64,000 nt of DNA from Sipunculus nudus (Eukaryota; Annelida; Sipuncula; Golfingiida; Sipunculidae): the NCBI GenBank assembly GCA_026874595.1, contig CM049314.1, forward strand, positions 74,600,300 to 74,664,299, given 5' to 3'. Below are positions 9,840-21,370 of the stretch, piece by piece; the stretch's first letter is position 1, and every line of letters starts with the position of its first letter. A program made the position numbers and the translations under genes. The notes beneath the pieces were generated by a model. It was not told the origin of the DNA, searched no databases, and worked only from the letters and a program-made list of their open reading frames with translations.

Positions 9840-10840
9840 ATCTGAAATTCGGCATACAGTTAGATGTCCCCAAAATCTCATACCATGCCAAATATTGGGT
9901 CAATATGACTTCGTTCCTTCGAGATATTAAGGAAAAACCTCAATTTTTTATTAGAAATCTATTTTCCCACTTCAGGACTGCCTAATATCAAAACCACTCA
10001 TCTGGTTTTCTTCATTTTTACCATAAATATTCCTCTATATGGTTCCTATGTACATGCCAGAAATTAAGTCAGTATTATTTAATTTAAAAAAGTTATGGGC
10101 CCAAATATAATGGACTTTGTAAAAAAATGAGGAAAGATATTTTGTCACTTAAGACCAAAAGTGTTATAGGTAGGAATTTTTTTTTTTCAGTAATACTACT
10201 TTAAATAATCAAAATTGAATTGTATACCAAAAATTAGATCAAAATCTGTTAAATATTTTTAAATATTGGCAAAAATATAAAATTGGTACCTTAAATTTTT
10301 CCCAAGTTTGACCAAGGCACATTTTTTTCCTGTAACTGCTGTGGATTTAATTTTCAAAGCATGTTTTTGTTACCATTTCAACTGTTAAAACAAAAAATTT
10401 GAAACCAGTTGATCAAAACTGTAAATATTATTCAAGTTTTAAAGCACCATGTCATATATTGTTTACACCAAGCTAGTGTTATGCAGTTTACTAGAGCTCA
10501 GCTCCCTAGCTTCAACTCTAAGTTCCTTAAATTTTGCATACAGTTAGATGTCCCCCAAATCCTCTACCATACTAAAAGTTTGGTCACTAGGACTGCATTC
10601 CTTCGAGATATTAAGAAAAAACCTCATTTTTCCATTAAAACCCCATTGTAACACTTTAAGATTGCCTAATATCAAAACCACTGATCTGACTTTGATAATA
10701 TATAATATACATATTTTTCTATACATTCGCTATGCATATGCCAGAAATGATGTCAGTATCGTGTAATTGTTTTAAGTTCTAGGCCCAACCATAAAGCACT
10801 TTGTAAAAAATCAAGAAATATATTTACTCTCTTAACATGA
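9840..10840. repeat. Two diverged tandem units, period about 690 bp (family D)
   Basis: GCATACAGTTAGATGTCCCC, CCTTCGAGATATTAAG, TGCCTAATATCAAAACCACT and CATGCCAGAAAT occur in the same order at about 9850-10080 and about 10535-10750. Pieces of the same family recur near 50540-50700 and 51750-51800. The small ORFs here are incidental. Confidence 0.75.
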
Positions 10841-11949
10841 ACATTGCTGAAGGTAGACCTTTTTTGCCAGGGATATAACATTATTTAATCAAGATTCAAT
10901 TGTATTCCCAAAATTAGTTCTGAATTTTTCAAATTTTATAAGTTATTAGCATAAATATAAAATCAGTACCTTAAATTTTGCCCAACTTTGGCCATGGCAT
11001 GTTTTTTCCCTGTAAGCACTGATTTAATTTTCATATCATGCACTGGTAAGGATTTAAGCTTCTAAATTCTGAAGTTATAAAAGGAATTGGTCAAAAACTA
11101 GCTTTTATGAAAGTTTTTATGAGACCATATCACATCTTGGCTGTACTGAAGCCCCTCTTTTATGTCCCCACATTGACGTTTCAGGCCAATTATGCATGCT
11201 TGAAGCGAGGCACTCTGCAGCCAGCCAGCTCTTGGGTGGCTTCAACTGGATCTAACTGTCCAACCCCCTCCACTAGTATTTGTTTAGGCCATAAACATAA
11301 CAATAAACTTTTTTTTTTAATTTTTGGTTTATGATAAGAACTTAAAAAAATAAATGGAAAAGGAATTTATAGTTAATGAGTTACAGGGGATTACCTTGCA
11401 ATTACTGATAATTTATGGATCTTCCATGGATGGCCAAAATTGTATTTCAAATAACACCATGCAGTCACCATTGCATGGGTATTTTTCATTTCAACCATAA
11501 AAATGAAAAATAAATAAAATAAATTGTTTACTATTAGGGATTATATGAAGCAAGATAATGATAGATAAGGATGCAGTTGATTATATTAAATTAATCTAAA
11601 TTTCCAGGTCTTTTCCAGGTCTTTAACTTGTTGGTTTATATTTATTACAAAATTAAAATAATAAATAAATATGTCAAAAATTTAAAATATTACTCAGACA
11701 AGTGTTCATTAAAGATTTTTAATTTGTTTGACTTATAACTCATGGTTGTATCAGTTGTTACATGAGACTGGCTAAATAATCAAAATTTATATTGGTGGTC
11801 CTTTATTTCAGTTCATAAAATTAAACATTCCCAACTCCAGTTTGCTCCTGGTATGATATATTGGGTGTTTTGATCCTTGGATTAATTTTAACACATGTAT
11901 TAGTTTTATAGCTGAGAATACTTTTCTTTTTTTCCTGATACCATTTAAA
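10841..11949. other. AT-rich non-coding DNA
   Basis: No supported gene. It continues family D at its left (AAATCAGTACCTTAAATTTT near 10960 echoes about 10280) and is then unique AT-rich sequence. Confidence 0.4.
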
Positions 11950-12783
11950 AACAAGTGACCCAGGGGTCATGACGCTCAGCTGACCAGGAAGACATTGACA
12001 AAAGTAATTTTATCATCTGAATGTCAAATTTGAATGAAATACTTTTTCCAAACTTGACCTTTTGTATAAAATCATCCAATATTCATTGGGGTACTATGGA
12101 GCTCTGTAGCATGAAGGATATGGGTAACAGACACCTATTTTCAAGGTTTACAAGATAACTTTTCAGGGGTCTCCCAGCATGTCAAAAAATAAAATTCTAG
12201 GTCCAGTTATTATGATTTGTGCCCTGTTAACAAATACAAATGTTTATTCTGGGGAGTACTTCAGGGCCCCATAGCTCACAGAATATGGGTAACAGGGACC
12301 TTATTTCGGGTTTCCATGTAGACCTTTTGTGGGCTTCCCTGGAGGTGAGGACAGAAGATTCTAGGTCCAGTCATTATGATTTGTGCCCTGTTTACAGATG
12401 ACCAAATGTTTAAAGATCACAAAAGTAGAGAAAACAAATCGTAAAAAATAAAAAAAATATAGGTGGCGCCACCAATCTCCAGAAATTGATGAAACACTCC
12501 ATGATCAATATCCATGCAAAGAATCATGGTGATTAATGCATTAGTTGTTCAGATACTTGAGCTTTTGTATTAAATTTTGCATTATTCTGGGGGGTATTTC
12601 AGAACCCCATAGCTCGATAATATAGGTCACAGTGACCTAATTTCAGGTTTACAAGGAGAATTTCCATAGACCTCCCAGGATTTCAAGTAAGAAGATTCCC
12701 GGTCTAGCGGTTACGATTTGTGCCCTGTTAACAGACAGACGCCTAGATGGCCGGACGGACGACGGACAAAAGGTGATCCCTAC
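11950..12783. repeat. Family A units ending in a GACGGAC-rich tail
   Basis: Degenerate ~335-bp-type units carry the markers GGGTACT...CCATAGCTC, ATGGGTAACAG and GATTTGTGCCCTGTTAACAG. The 12-bp palindrome is at 12462-12473. The stretch ends in GGACGGACGACGGACAAAAG and then the terminal hairpin. Confidence 0.75.
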
Positions 12784-12817
12784 AGCTCAGATGACTTTCA
12801 GTCAGCTGAGCTAAAAA
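12784..12817 (+). repeat. Family A terminal hairpin
   Basis: AGCTCAGATGACT and AGTCAGCTGAGCT form a hairpin with one mismatch, followed by AAAAA. It is the inverted counterpart of 9731-9759. Confidence 0.8.
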
Positions 12818-13123
12818 TTGAAAAAATACAGGTGGCGCCACCAGAATGCAGAAACTGATGAAACATTTCATGATCAATATCCATGCAAAGAATCATGGTG
12901 ATCAATATAATAATTGTTCAGATACTTGAGCTTTTGTATCAAATTTTCCATTAATCTGGGGGGTACTTCGGAGCCCCATAGCTCAGAGGTTATGGGTAAC
13001 AGAGACCTAATTTCAAGTTTTTAAGGAAACTTTTCATGGGCCTCTCAGGATGTCAAGAGAGAAGATTCGAAGTCCAGTTGTTACAATTTGTGCCATGTTA
13101 ACAGATGACCACATCTTATGAGG
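12818..13123. repeat. Left part of a family A unit interrupted by the Gypsy array
   Basis: It has the palindrome at 12831-12842 and the body of the ~335-bp unit, up to ...CATCTTATGAGG. The unit resumes at 48051 with TCTCAAAAATAGAG. With one GAGG removed, palindrome-to-palindrome distance across the insertion is about 335 bp, the normal period. Confidence 0.85.
13120..13123. repeat. Target site duplication GAGG, left copy
   Basis: GAGG immediately precedes the first LTR base and recurs at 48047-48050 immediately after the last LTR. None of the internal LTR/internal-region junctions carries it. Confidence 0.75.
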
Positions 13124-14532
13124 TGTAAACGGTCGGGAGCAAGTATATTGCACTTGGGTTGAGTCTCAATCACACAATCTACTCCCTCTTGAGTTCGATA
13201 TAGGCCAACAACACAGTTTGTGCCGTTCGTACACTGTTTAATGTCAGTAGATACACAAGTTTGTTTCTCAGTAGCGAATACACAGTAAAACAAAGGTGGT
13301 TGACTTCTGCAACAAATACAAAAGAAAAATGCGTTAGACGCTTGCATGGTTCATCTTCACATAACATGTATCATAATACCCATTATAGATATACAACATA
13401 CAGTGGTTAGCTTACCTGATTAAGCCTACGATGGTATCTCATATCTCAACAGACAATAGACACCCTATGCCTAGTATAGACAAATGTCTCATGACTCGAC
13501 ATATATAACTCTTAATAAGCCATTACTTTATCCTCAACGCTCTGTTTATAATATCCCATTATTCATAACAATAGTAGCATTCCTGATATCAAATGTCCTT
13601 CTGATAATATGTACTGGACAACTTTACTTCATTCACAATAAAAGGGATAATATGTATCAACTCAACTCTCATAGGAAAAACCTCTCAGCATATTAATAAT
13701 CCTCTTTACTGTCTTTGACTCCATGGTCAATGAACAATAGTAGAAACATCACAATGGCACAGTCCTTCATAGTATTGTATACTAAGTACATCAATAGTAC
13801 ATAACAACAGTATTAAATAATACAGTTACTGATATAATAGCTCCCTCTCTCTCTGCTAACATGATAATAAACTGGGGTACACAATCCACTGGCTTATATC
13901 TCTGACAGTAACAAAAATCAGTTCAAGTAAGGATTACTCCAACAAATATCCCTACATATTACTACTGACGTGACGGCTCTCATTGGACATGCCAACTTCA
14001 ACAAGATTTTAGGTGCTGATAACATCGCATCTTTCGTAAAATACATATATATAAAGAACACCATCAATCCAGGGCCTCACATATAATTGTTACGTCATTT
14101 TACTCTCAACAGTTAATATTACAGCCTCACCGCATCTGACAGTGGCTTTAAACCTGGTATATTACGCAGAAAATTATTCATATATGGCGGGCTGGTCGGT
14201 CAACATAAGCCTTCCCCCTTAATTATTCATCTGCGTCTGTTACACGACTTACACAGCATGACAACTTAAAAACAATATCTCTCATGCTAGCTGGGCTATT
14301 AATGTACCAAACAATACTAACCTGCAACGAACTTTCAGTCTGGAAATGTTTTTCTACTGAGAAACACTTCGAGAGAAGCTTCACCCGCGCTCTCAATCAA
14401 ACAACATGGCGACATCAGACAAAAACAAGCTGATGCAACTTCCGCAGACTGGCTCCTTGCTCATAAGCGTTTAAATAGCATATTACATTATAGACTGGTC
14501 CCTGCTCCTACGCATTTATACGTCCTGTTACA
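13124..14532 (-). repeat. LTR 1 (outermost 3' LTR of the array)
   Basis: 1409 bp with TG...CA ends on the minus strand. Private differences from the other five LTRs include G at 13474 and C at 14365. A minus TATAAA (13545-13550) and an ATTAAA (13237-13242) are candidate promoter and poly(A) signals. It is followed at 14533-14549 by the polypurine-type tract of copy 1. Confidence 0.95.
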
Positions 14533-14665
14533 TCTACCACGCCCCTTTGTTTGCTACGTCCTCGAGTAAACGGATTAATCTTGAATTACACATTACCCTG
14601 TGAACCAAAGAATCATCAGCAACATAAAGTATAGCTAGCATACAACAGCTTACGGAATGTAAACC

Positions 14666-17600
14666 TTACACGGTAGTCTCTTTGTGCTGTCTAAATTCAA
14701 CACTGACACTATTGGTTTGCGGTCTGACTGAGTCCAAAATTGACCGTGGCCAATGTCCGATATTTGAATGGAAACCTGCATTACGACGATCGGTCCTCCG
14801 CAATCCGCTGCATCGAACATCTTGGTCCTCTCTGGATGTATCATCCCGCTGAACCATGATGGGTATCGGTTCATCCTGGGTCGGTCCTGACTGATATTCG
14901 ACTATCCAATGATCATCGTCAAGATCTGGCGCCGTCTCGGGGTCATTCTGTGGTATGGTCTCACCCGGTGAAGTATCGGAAGTTGTAGGGAGAGCCTCCC
15001 TCATCTCACTGCGATTAACCCATTTGGGTGCAGAACCATTTGTCTTCTGTACCTTGTAGACATCCTTACCAGGTAATTGGTCTAGAATCTGCCACACTGC
15101 CGGATGGTAAGCGTCCTGAATCTTCTGTCTACCACGGATTGATCTATCACGGAGGTACACGTATTGACCAATGACTAGCGGTGCAGGTTTGGTCCTCCTG
15201 TCATAATGTTTCTTTTGGCGTTCGCCCATCTCGGCCAATCTTCGCTGGACAGTCTCGTACATATCTCTCAGTTTTTCTCGGTGCTGTTCAGTCCAATCCT
15301 TGTATTCTATGGGTTCCTCCTCTATAGCTGGGTTACCAAATAAGGAATCTACTGGCAGTCGAGGCTCCCTGCCATACATGAGGAAAAAGGGACTGTGTCC
15401 TGTAGAAGAGTGTATGGTCGTGTTGTATGCAAAGACCACCTCTCCTAAGTAGTCTGACCATCGCCGCTTCTTCTTGGGTTCTAATGTCCTGAGCAAGTCA
15501 TGCATTGTGCGGTTAAACCGCTCTGCCTGGCCGTTACCGGCTGGATGATACGGCGTCGTATGGGAACGTTGAATACCATACAAGTGACACAAGTGTCTGA
15601 CGATGTTCGCTTCAAAATCTCTCCCTTGGTCGGAGTGGATACGTTGCGGTGCACCATAGCGATGGAACCACTCCCGCACTAATGTTCTGGCTACAGTAAC
15701 AGCCTTCTGGTCCCTTGTGGCGACCGCGACTGTCCACTTGGTGAACACATCTGTCATGATTAACACGTTCTCCTTGCCATCTGCTGAAGGTTCCAGAATC
15801 GTAAAGTCGATCGCCACGACTTCCAAGGGTTTTGTTGCTCGGAGACTCCCCAAGGGTGTCCTAACCTTCTCCTTCTTCGCAAGTACACATCTTGAACAAG
15901 TATCGAGGAAGTCCTTGATGTCCTTTGACATACGTGGCCAGTAACATCTCGATCTGATGGTATTTTCCGTCCTTTCCAGGCCTTGATGACCATGAGCCAC
16001 ATGACACCCATGCAAGACCTTATCCTTCAACACACTTGGTAGGACAACTTGTTTCATCTTCCCGCTATGTGGGTGAATTAGCTCACGCTTGAGGACTTGA
16101 TCCTCCATCTTCAGCCGTTCCCACTGTTGGTACAACAGTTTTGTCAGCGTATCTTCCTCTCGTCTGCATCTCAAGCTGGGTTTCTGCTGCTGGAGCACTG
16201 ACCGATACACTGGCCCTATGACTGGGTCATTCCTCTGTAAATCCCCTAGGCTGGAGTTATCAATCTCTGGTAAGATGGTAGCTTTGCGTCTCTCAGGCTC
16301 CATTTCATGGTCGGCCTCTAGTGCTTCACTGATTGCGCTCTCTTGCACTTCCAGAGGTAAAACTGTAGTGTTCACCACTCTTGCAAGAAATTCTGGGACT
16401 TCGAGTTCACACGTCATGGCGGAGTCAGTATCCCATGGTCTAGAACTTTGTCTTGAAAGTGCATCCGCGTTGGTGTTTCTCTTGCCAGGGCGGTACTTAA
16501 TTGTGAAGTTGAAGGGTGCTAGGGCAGACGCCCATCGCTGTTCCACGGCTGGTAGCTTACTGGTCGACATCAGGTAGCAAAGTGGATTGTTGTCTGTGAA
16601 GACTATAAACTCACTGCCCTGGAGGTATTCACGCAGCTTTTCAGTAACAGCCCACTTAAGTGCCAACATTTCTAGTCGCTTAGAGCTATAGCAACTAGGT
16701 GATTTCTCGGCACCGCGTAACGCACGGCTGGCGTATGTGATGACCCTCAGTCGCCCTTCATACTCCTGGCTGAGCACTGCCCCTAAGCCTTCATGCGAGG
16801 CGTCCGTTTCTAGGATGAAGCGTCGACTAAAGTCGGGAAACGCCAATACAACTGGTTCAGAGACAAGTTGTCTCTTCAACTCTTGAAAAGCGGAGTCATG
16901 CTCGGGTCCCCAATGTGTTCCAATGGGAATGCTGCGTCTGAATCGTTTACCTCTTACAGTGGATCCTTGAAGGGAAGCATCCAACTTGTGGAGAGGTCTG
17001 GCAATCGTGGCGAACCCCTTCACAAATCTCCTATAATAGGATACGAATCCAAGGAACTGTTTAAGCTCACGCTGTGTGGTAGGGTGTGGCCAGTCCCTTA
17101 CAGCCGACAACTTGTCTGGATCCGTAGCCACTCCCTCCTTCGAAATAACATGCCCAAGGAACCGCACTTTCTCTCGGAGAAACATACATTTGCCCGGTTC
17201 CAGTTTTAGCCCGTTAGCGGCAAGCTTCCGAAACACATTCTCCAGTCGTTCGAGATGCTCCTCCAGCGTACCGCTAAAGACGATCACATCGTCCAGGTAA
17301 ACAAGCAAGGTCTGTAGAATGTCCTCACGAAAGATTCTACCCATAAGTCTTGACCAAGTAGCCGGGCTGTTCGAAAGTCCAAACGGCATTCTAAGGAATT
17401 CGTAGAGCCCCATAGGGGTTGTGAATGCCGTTTTATGCCTATCCGCTGGAGCGACTTCCACCTGGTGGTAGGCCGACGCAAGATCGAGTGTTGAAAACAT
17501 CTGTGCACCTCCTAGAGCATCCAGCGTCTCGTTAATACGTGGCAAAGGAAACTGGTCTCTCTTGACCTTGCGATTAAGCTTGCGGTAATCCACGCACAGT

Positions 17601-19708
17601 CTGACCTTGCCATCCTTTTTCCGCACCACTACCAAGGGCGAAGCGTAATTGGAGCAACTCTCTCGGATTACCCCTTTTCGACATAGATCACGTAAATGGT
17701 CCCTGACCTCCTTCCACTCTTGTGGGGGTATTCTGCGGTAGGCCTGCTGAACTGGCTCATCATCTGTAGTTCGGATGTGATGTTGGATCGTCTTGGTACA
17801 TCCTAGTTGGTTCTTACCCAGGGTGAACACACCTTTGTACTTCCTTAGAAGAGTTTCAAACTGATGGCGATGGGTATCTGGAATCCCCTTAAGGTCAAAG
17901 TGGCTAAGAAAGTCTTCGTCATCGACGTCACACTTTGCCCTGCACAGTTGAATTTCATTACCGTCCAGACTTATGTCCAAATCTGGTATCGGGAATTCCG
18001 CAATTCCACTAACAACTCCGAGTCTTGTGTTTGGCCGCAAAGTGATATCAGTGTTACCTATATTGGCGACAGGCAATGAAAATGTTCTAAGATCCTCTGC
18101 TACAACACCTGGAGTTAGGAGGATCGTAGGGGGGACACCTCCATGTACTGGTTCTACCACAGCGACTTCCTTACTGGCTGGCCGAATTAGCTTCACATAA
18201 CTCATACTCTGTGCTGGAATGCATACCTCCTCCAATCCAGCTACTCTCGCGAATCCTGACGGCTCTGCTGTTAGAACTTCATGGTCTCCTTCTATCAAAG
18301 GTTGGTATTTCGTCAGACGAGACAAGAGATTAGTGCCTAAGACACCTGGTATCAATCGCCGTTTCTCGGTAGTTTCTGGAGTGTCCTTAACCACCATCAC
18401 ACCAACGTCCTTGAGCTCCGTGCCATCAATTATAACATCAAGCACTACCACTCCCAAGTATGGAACTTCCATTCCATTTGCAGCTCGAAGTTTCAACCAA
18501 CTCTCAGGTGGAACTTCATAACTGTGCCACAAGTTCTCATGAAAAAAGGTCTCACTAACAGTTGTGACCATGCTACCTGTATCAATTAGGCACTTGGTTG
18601 GTACTCCTCCCATGACCACCTCAATGACTGGGCGACGGCCCACTGTCTGGTTCCACAGTCGGTCCCCTTCCGCATCCACAGAACAGTTCTCAGGAGGCTG
18701 ACTTGACTCAGTCCTGCTGGGTCTCCGCTGTGACTTGACTTGCCGGTTCTGAGGGCAATCCCGGCGAATGTGTCCTATCTGGTTACAACTGAAACATCTT
18801 GGCCCACGCTCATTATCCTTGGCACTTATTGGGAGCAAACGCGCGATCTGTCTCTGTTGCTCCTCCCACTGCTTTTGCTGTTTATCTAACAGAGCAGCCT
18901 GTTGCTGCTGTTGAGTCTGTAGTAACTCTATCATTTTTTTCTGACCGGCAATAATCTCACACAGGCCACGCTCACTTAGTCCTGCATCTGTAGAATATAC
19001 GGTTGGATCACGTTTGGCTGTACCACGACTCGTCCCTTGATCCTGGCGGTCTTCTTCCGCCCATCTGATGGCCTCTTCCCTAAGGGTTCTGAATGGTGTC
19101 TCTGGGAAATCACGGATCCGCCGCTTTAGTTCTCGTCTAAGCGATGGGTCGCGCACCTTCTCTGCAAAGTTATCTCTAAGGGCTCGATCTCTGTCGGGCA
19201 AACATCTCTCATCACGTTCCAGAGCTTTCTCCAAAATTTCCATCAAAGCATGTGAAAATCCCCTGAGGCTCTCTCCATCCTTCTGGCGACGACTATAGAA
19301 CTGATCAAGTAATTGTGCCGCAGACTGTCTCTCCCCAAATGCTTCACTTAGCAAGTCGAATATTCGCTCTGGATCGGCTCGATCATCTGGCGGTGCATAA
19401 CGGACCTCGCACTTGGCTGGACCATCCAAATTTGTGAGTAGGAAATCAGCTGCTGCTTCTCTCTCCAATCCCTGGGCCCTCAAGGCTGCCCTAGCCTCTC
19501 TGATCCAGTCCCCTAGTGCCTTCGGTTCACCACCATATCTCTCCAATCGTCTCTGACTATACACGACTCGCATAACTCGTCCATCACCTTCAGCTCCGGG
19601 TCGCTGGGCTGCTTCACCTTCTCTAGCTCGATCACCACCTTCTAACTGAGCCATACGTTGCCTAAGCGTCGCCAGTTCGGCCTCAAGGTCATCTCCGTTG
19701 TCCACCAT
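14666..19708 (-). CDS. Gag-pol polyprotein, copy 1 (1680 codons, intact)
   Basis: One uninterrupted ORF encodes the full replication machinery, from the ATG at 19708 (context ACAGAATGG). Residues 1-300 are a helical, highly charged Gag with a poly-Gln stretch at 266-270. A CCHC nucleocapsid knuckle is at C305, C308, H313, C318. An aspartic protease has DTGS at 376-379. RT runs about 680-880, with VDYRKLN at 706-712 and YLDD at 804-807. RNase H has D969, E1013, D1039 and D1082. Integrase has H1236, H1241, C1271, C1274 and a DD35E triad D1301, D1360, E1396. A C-terminal chromatin/GPY-like region is about 1500-1570. Gag and pol share one frame, so no frameshift is needed. Private difference: near the PBS it has GTAATAG where the other copies have GTACTAG. 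Confidence 0.95.
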   Translation of the reverse strand: MVDNGDDLEAELATLRQRMAQLEGGDRAREGEAAQRPGAEGDGRVMRVVYSQRRLERYGGEPKALGDWIREARAALRAQGLEREAAADFLLTNLDGPAKCEVRYAPPDDRADPERIFDLLSEAFGERQSAAQLLDQFYSRRQKDGESLRGFSHALMEILEKALERDERCLPDRDRALRDNFAEKVRDPSLRRELKRRIRDFPETPFRTLREEAIRWAEEDRQDQGTSRGTAKRDPTVYSTDAGLSERGLCEIIAGQKKMIELLQTQQQQQAALLDKQQKQWEEQQRQIARLLPISAKDNERGPRCFSCNQIGHIRRDCPQNRQVKSQRRPSRTESSQPPENCSVDAEGDRLWNQTVGRRPVIEVVMGGVPTKCLIDTGSMVTTVSETFFHENLWHSYEVPPESWLKLRAANGMEVPYLGVVVLDVIIDGTELKDVGVMVVKDTPETTEKRRLIPGVLGTNLLSRLTKYQPLIEGDHEVLTAEPSGFARVAGLEEVCIPAQSMSYVKLIRPASKEVAVVEPVHGGVPPTILLTPGVVAEDLRTFSLPVANIGNTDITLRPNTRLGVVSGIAEFPIPDLDISLDGNEIQLCRAKCDVDDEDFLSHFDLKGIPDTHRHQFETLLRKYKGVFTLGKNQLGCTKTIQHHIRTTDDEPVQQAYRRIPPQEWKEVRDHLRDLCRKGVIRESCSNYASPLVVVRKKDGKVRLCVDYRKLNRKVKRDQFPLPRINETLDALGGAQMFSTLDLASAYHQVEVAPADRHKTAFTTPMGLYEFLRMPFGLSNSPATWSRLMGRIFREDILQTLLVYLDDVIVFSGTLEEHLERLENVFRKLAANGLKLEPGKCMFLREKVRFLGHVISKEGVATDPDKLSAVRDWPHPTTQRELKQFLGFVSYYRRFVKGFATIARPLHKLDASLQGSTVRGKRFRRSIPIGTHWGPEHDSAFQELKRQLVSEPVVLAFPDFSRRFILETDASHEGLGAVLSQEYEGRLRVITYASRALRGAEKSPSCYSSKRLEMLALKWAVTEKLREYLQGSEFIVFTDNNPLCYLMSTSKLPAVEQRWASALAPFNFTIKYRPGKRNTNADALSRQSSRPWDTDSAMTCELEVPEFLARVVNTTVLPLEVQESAISEALEADHEMEPERRKATILPEIDNSSLGDLQRNDPVIGPVYRSVLQQQKPSLRCRREEDTLTKLLYQQWERLKMEDQVLKRELIHPHSGKMKQVVLPSVLKDKVLHGCHVAHGHQGLERTENTIRSRCYWPRMSKDIKDFLDTCSRCVLAKKEKVRTPLGSLRATKPLEVVAIDFTILEPSADGKENVLIMTDVFTKWTVAVATRDQKAVTVARTLVREWFHRYGAPQRIHSDQGRDFEANIVRHLCHLYGIQRSHTTPYHPAGNGQAERFNRTMHDLLRTLEPKKKRRWSDYLGEVVFAYNTTIHSSTGHSPFFLMYGREPRLPVDSLFGNPAIEEEPIEYKDWTEQHREKLRDMYETVQRRLAEMGERQKKHYDRRTKPAPLVIGQYVYLRDRSIRGRQKIQDAYHPAVWQILDQLPGKDVYKVQKTNGSAPKWVNRSEMREALPTTSDTSPGETIPQNDPETAPDLDDDHWIVEYQSGPTQDEPIPIMVQRDDTSREDQDVRCSGLRRTDRRNAGFHSNIGHWPRSILDSVRPQTNSVSVEFRQHKETTV

Positions 19709-19806
19709 TCTGTCAGTCTACCAACAATACTGCGATGAAGTAGATCTCTGGACCACCAGACGTTCGTTGGCCAACCACCTTTTATACTACTGACAAGTAA
19801 TAGCCT

Positions 19807-19824
19807 ATCCCACTTCTGACACCA
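19807..19824 (-). promoter_or_regulatory. Primer binding site, copy 1 (tRNA-Leu type)
   Basis: The plus strand reads ATCCCACTTCTGACACCA, the 3' end of a metazoan tRNA-Leu plus CCA as I remember it. It lies four bases inside LTR 2, the normal place for minus-strand DNA priming. Confidence 0.85.
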
Positions 19825-19828
19825 GTTT

Positions 19829-21237
19829 TGTAAACGGTCGGGAGCAAGTATATTGCACTTGGGTTGAGTCTCAATCACACAATCTACTCCCTCTTGAGTT
19901 CGATATAGGCCAACAACACAGTTTGTGCCGTTCGTACACTGTTTAATGTCAGTAGATACACAAGTTTGTTTCTCAGTAGCGAATACACAGTAAAACAAAG
20001 GTGGTTGACTTCTGCAACAAATACAAAAGAAAAATGCGTTAGACGCTTGCATGGTTCATCTTCACATAACATGTATCATAATACCCATTATAGATATACA
20101 ACATACAGTGGTTAGCTTACCTGATTAAGCCTACGATGGTATCTCATATCTCAACAGACAATAGACACCCTATGCCTATTATAGACAAATGTCTCATGAC
20201 TCGACATATATAACTCTTAATAAGCCATTACTTTATCCTCAACGCTCTGTTTATAATATCCCATTATTCATAACAATAGTAGCATTCCTGATATCAAATG
20301 TCCTTCTGATAATATGTACTGGACAACTTTACTTCATTCACAATAAAAGGGATAATATGTATCAACTCAACTCTCATAGGAAAAACCTCTCAGCATATTA
20401 ATAATCCTCTTTACTGTCTTTGACTCCATGGTCAATGAACAATAGTAGAAACATCACAATGGCACAGTCCTTCATAGTATTGTATACTAAGTACATCAAT
20501 AGTACATAACAACAGTATTAAATAATACAGTTACTGATATAATAGTTCCCTCTCTCTCTGCTAACATGATAATAAACTGGGGTACACAATCCACTGGCTT
20601 ATATCTCTGACAGTAACAAAAATCAGTTCAAGTAAGGATTACTCCAACAAATATCCCTACATATTACTACTGACGTGACGGCTCTCATTGGACATGCCAA
20701 CTTCAACAAGATTTTAGGTGCTGATAACATCGCATCTTTCGTAAAATACATATATATAAAGAACACCATCAATCCAGGGCCTCACATATAATTGTTACGT
20801 CATTTTACTCTCAACAGTTAATATTACAGCCTCACCGCATCTGACAGTGGCTTTAAACCTGGTATATTACGCAGAAAATTATTCATATATGGCGGGCTGG
20901 TCGGTCAACATAAGCCTTCCCCCTTAATTATTCATCTGCGTCTGTTACACGACTTACACAGCATGACAACTTAAAAACAATATCTCTCATGCTAGCTGGG
21001 CTATTAATGTACCAAACAATACTAACCTGCAACGAACTTTCAGTCTGGAAATGTTTTTCTACTGAGAAAGACTTCGAGAGAAGCTTCACCCGCGCTCTCA
21101 ATCAAACAACAAGGCGACATCAGACAAAAACAAGCTGATGCAACTTCCGCAGACTGGCTCCTTGCTCATAAGCGTTTAAATAGCATATTACATTATAGAC
21201 TGGTCCCTGCTCCTACGCATTTATACGTCCTGTTACA
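19829..21237 (-). repeat. LTR 2
   Basis: 1409 bp, shared between copies 1 and 2 with no flanking duplication. It has A at 21112 (private) and T at 20546. The T is shared only with LTR 6; the other four have C. Confidence 0.95.
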
Positions 21238-21370
21238 TCTACCACGCCCCTTTGTTTGCTACGTCCTCGAGTAAACGGATTAATCTTGAATTACACATTA
21301 CCCTGTGAACCAAAGAATCATCAGCAACATAAAGTATAGCTAGCATACAACAGCTTACGGAATGTAAACC

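Noticed and set aside
13484-13696. Plus-strand 70-codon ORF in each LTR with one hydrophobic segment (FITIVAFLISNVLLIIC)
   Set aside because: Antisense to the element in AT-rich DNA, where such segments arise by chance; its conservation here only reflects the recency of the copies.
14533-14665. Search for an env gene between pol and the 3' LTR
   Set aside because: Only about 130 bp are available and the C-terminal part of the polyprotein has no signal peptide or membrane span that I can see.
19807-19824. Match to the 3' end of tRNA-Leu
   Set aside because: Only 18 bases match and they sit exactly at the PBS position; there is no tRNA gene body.
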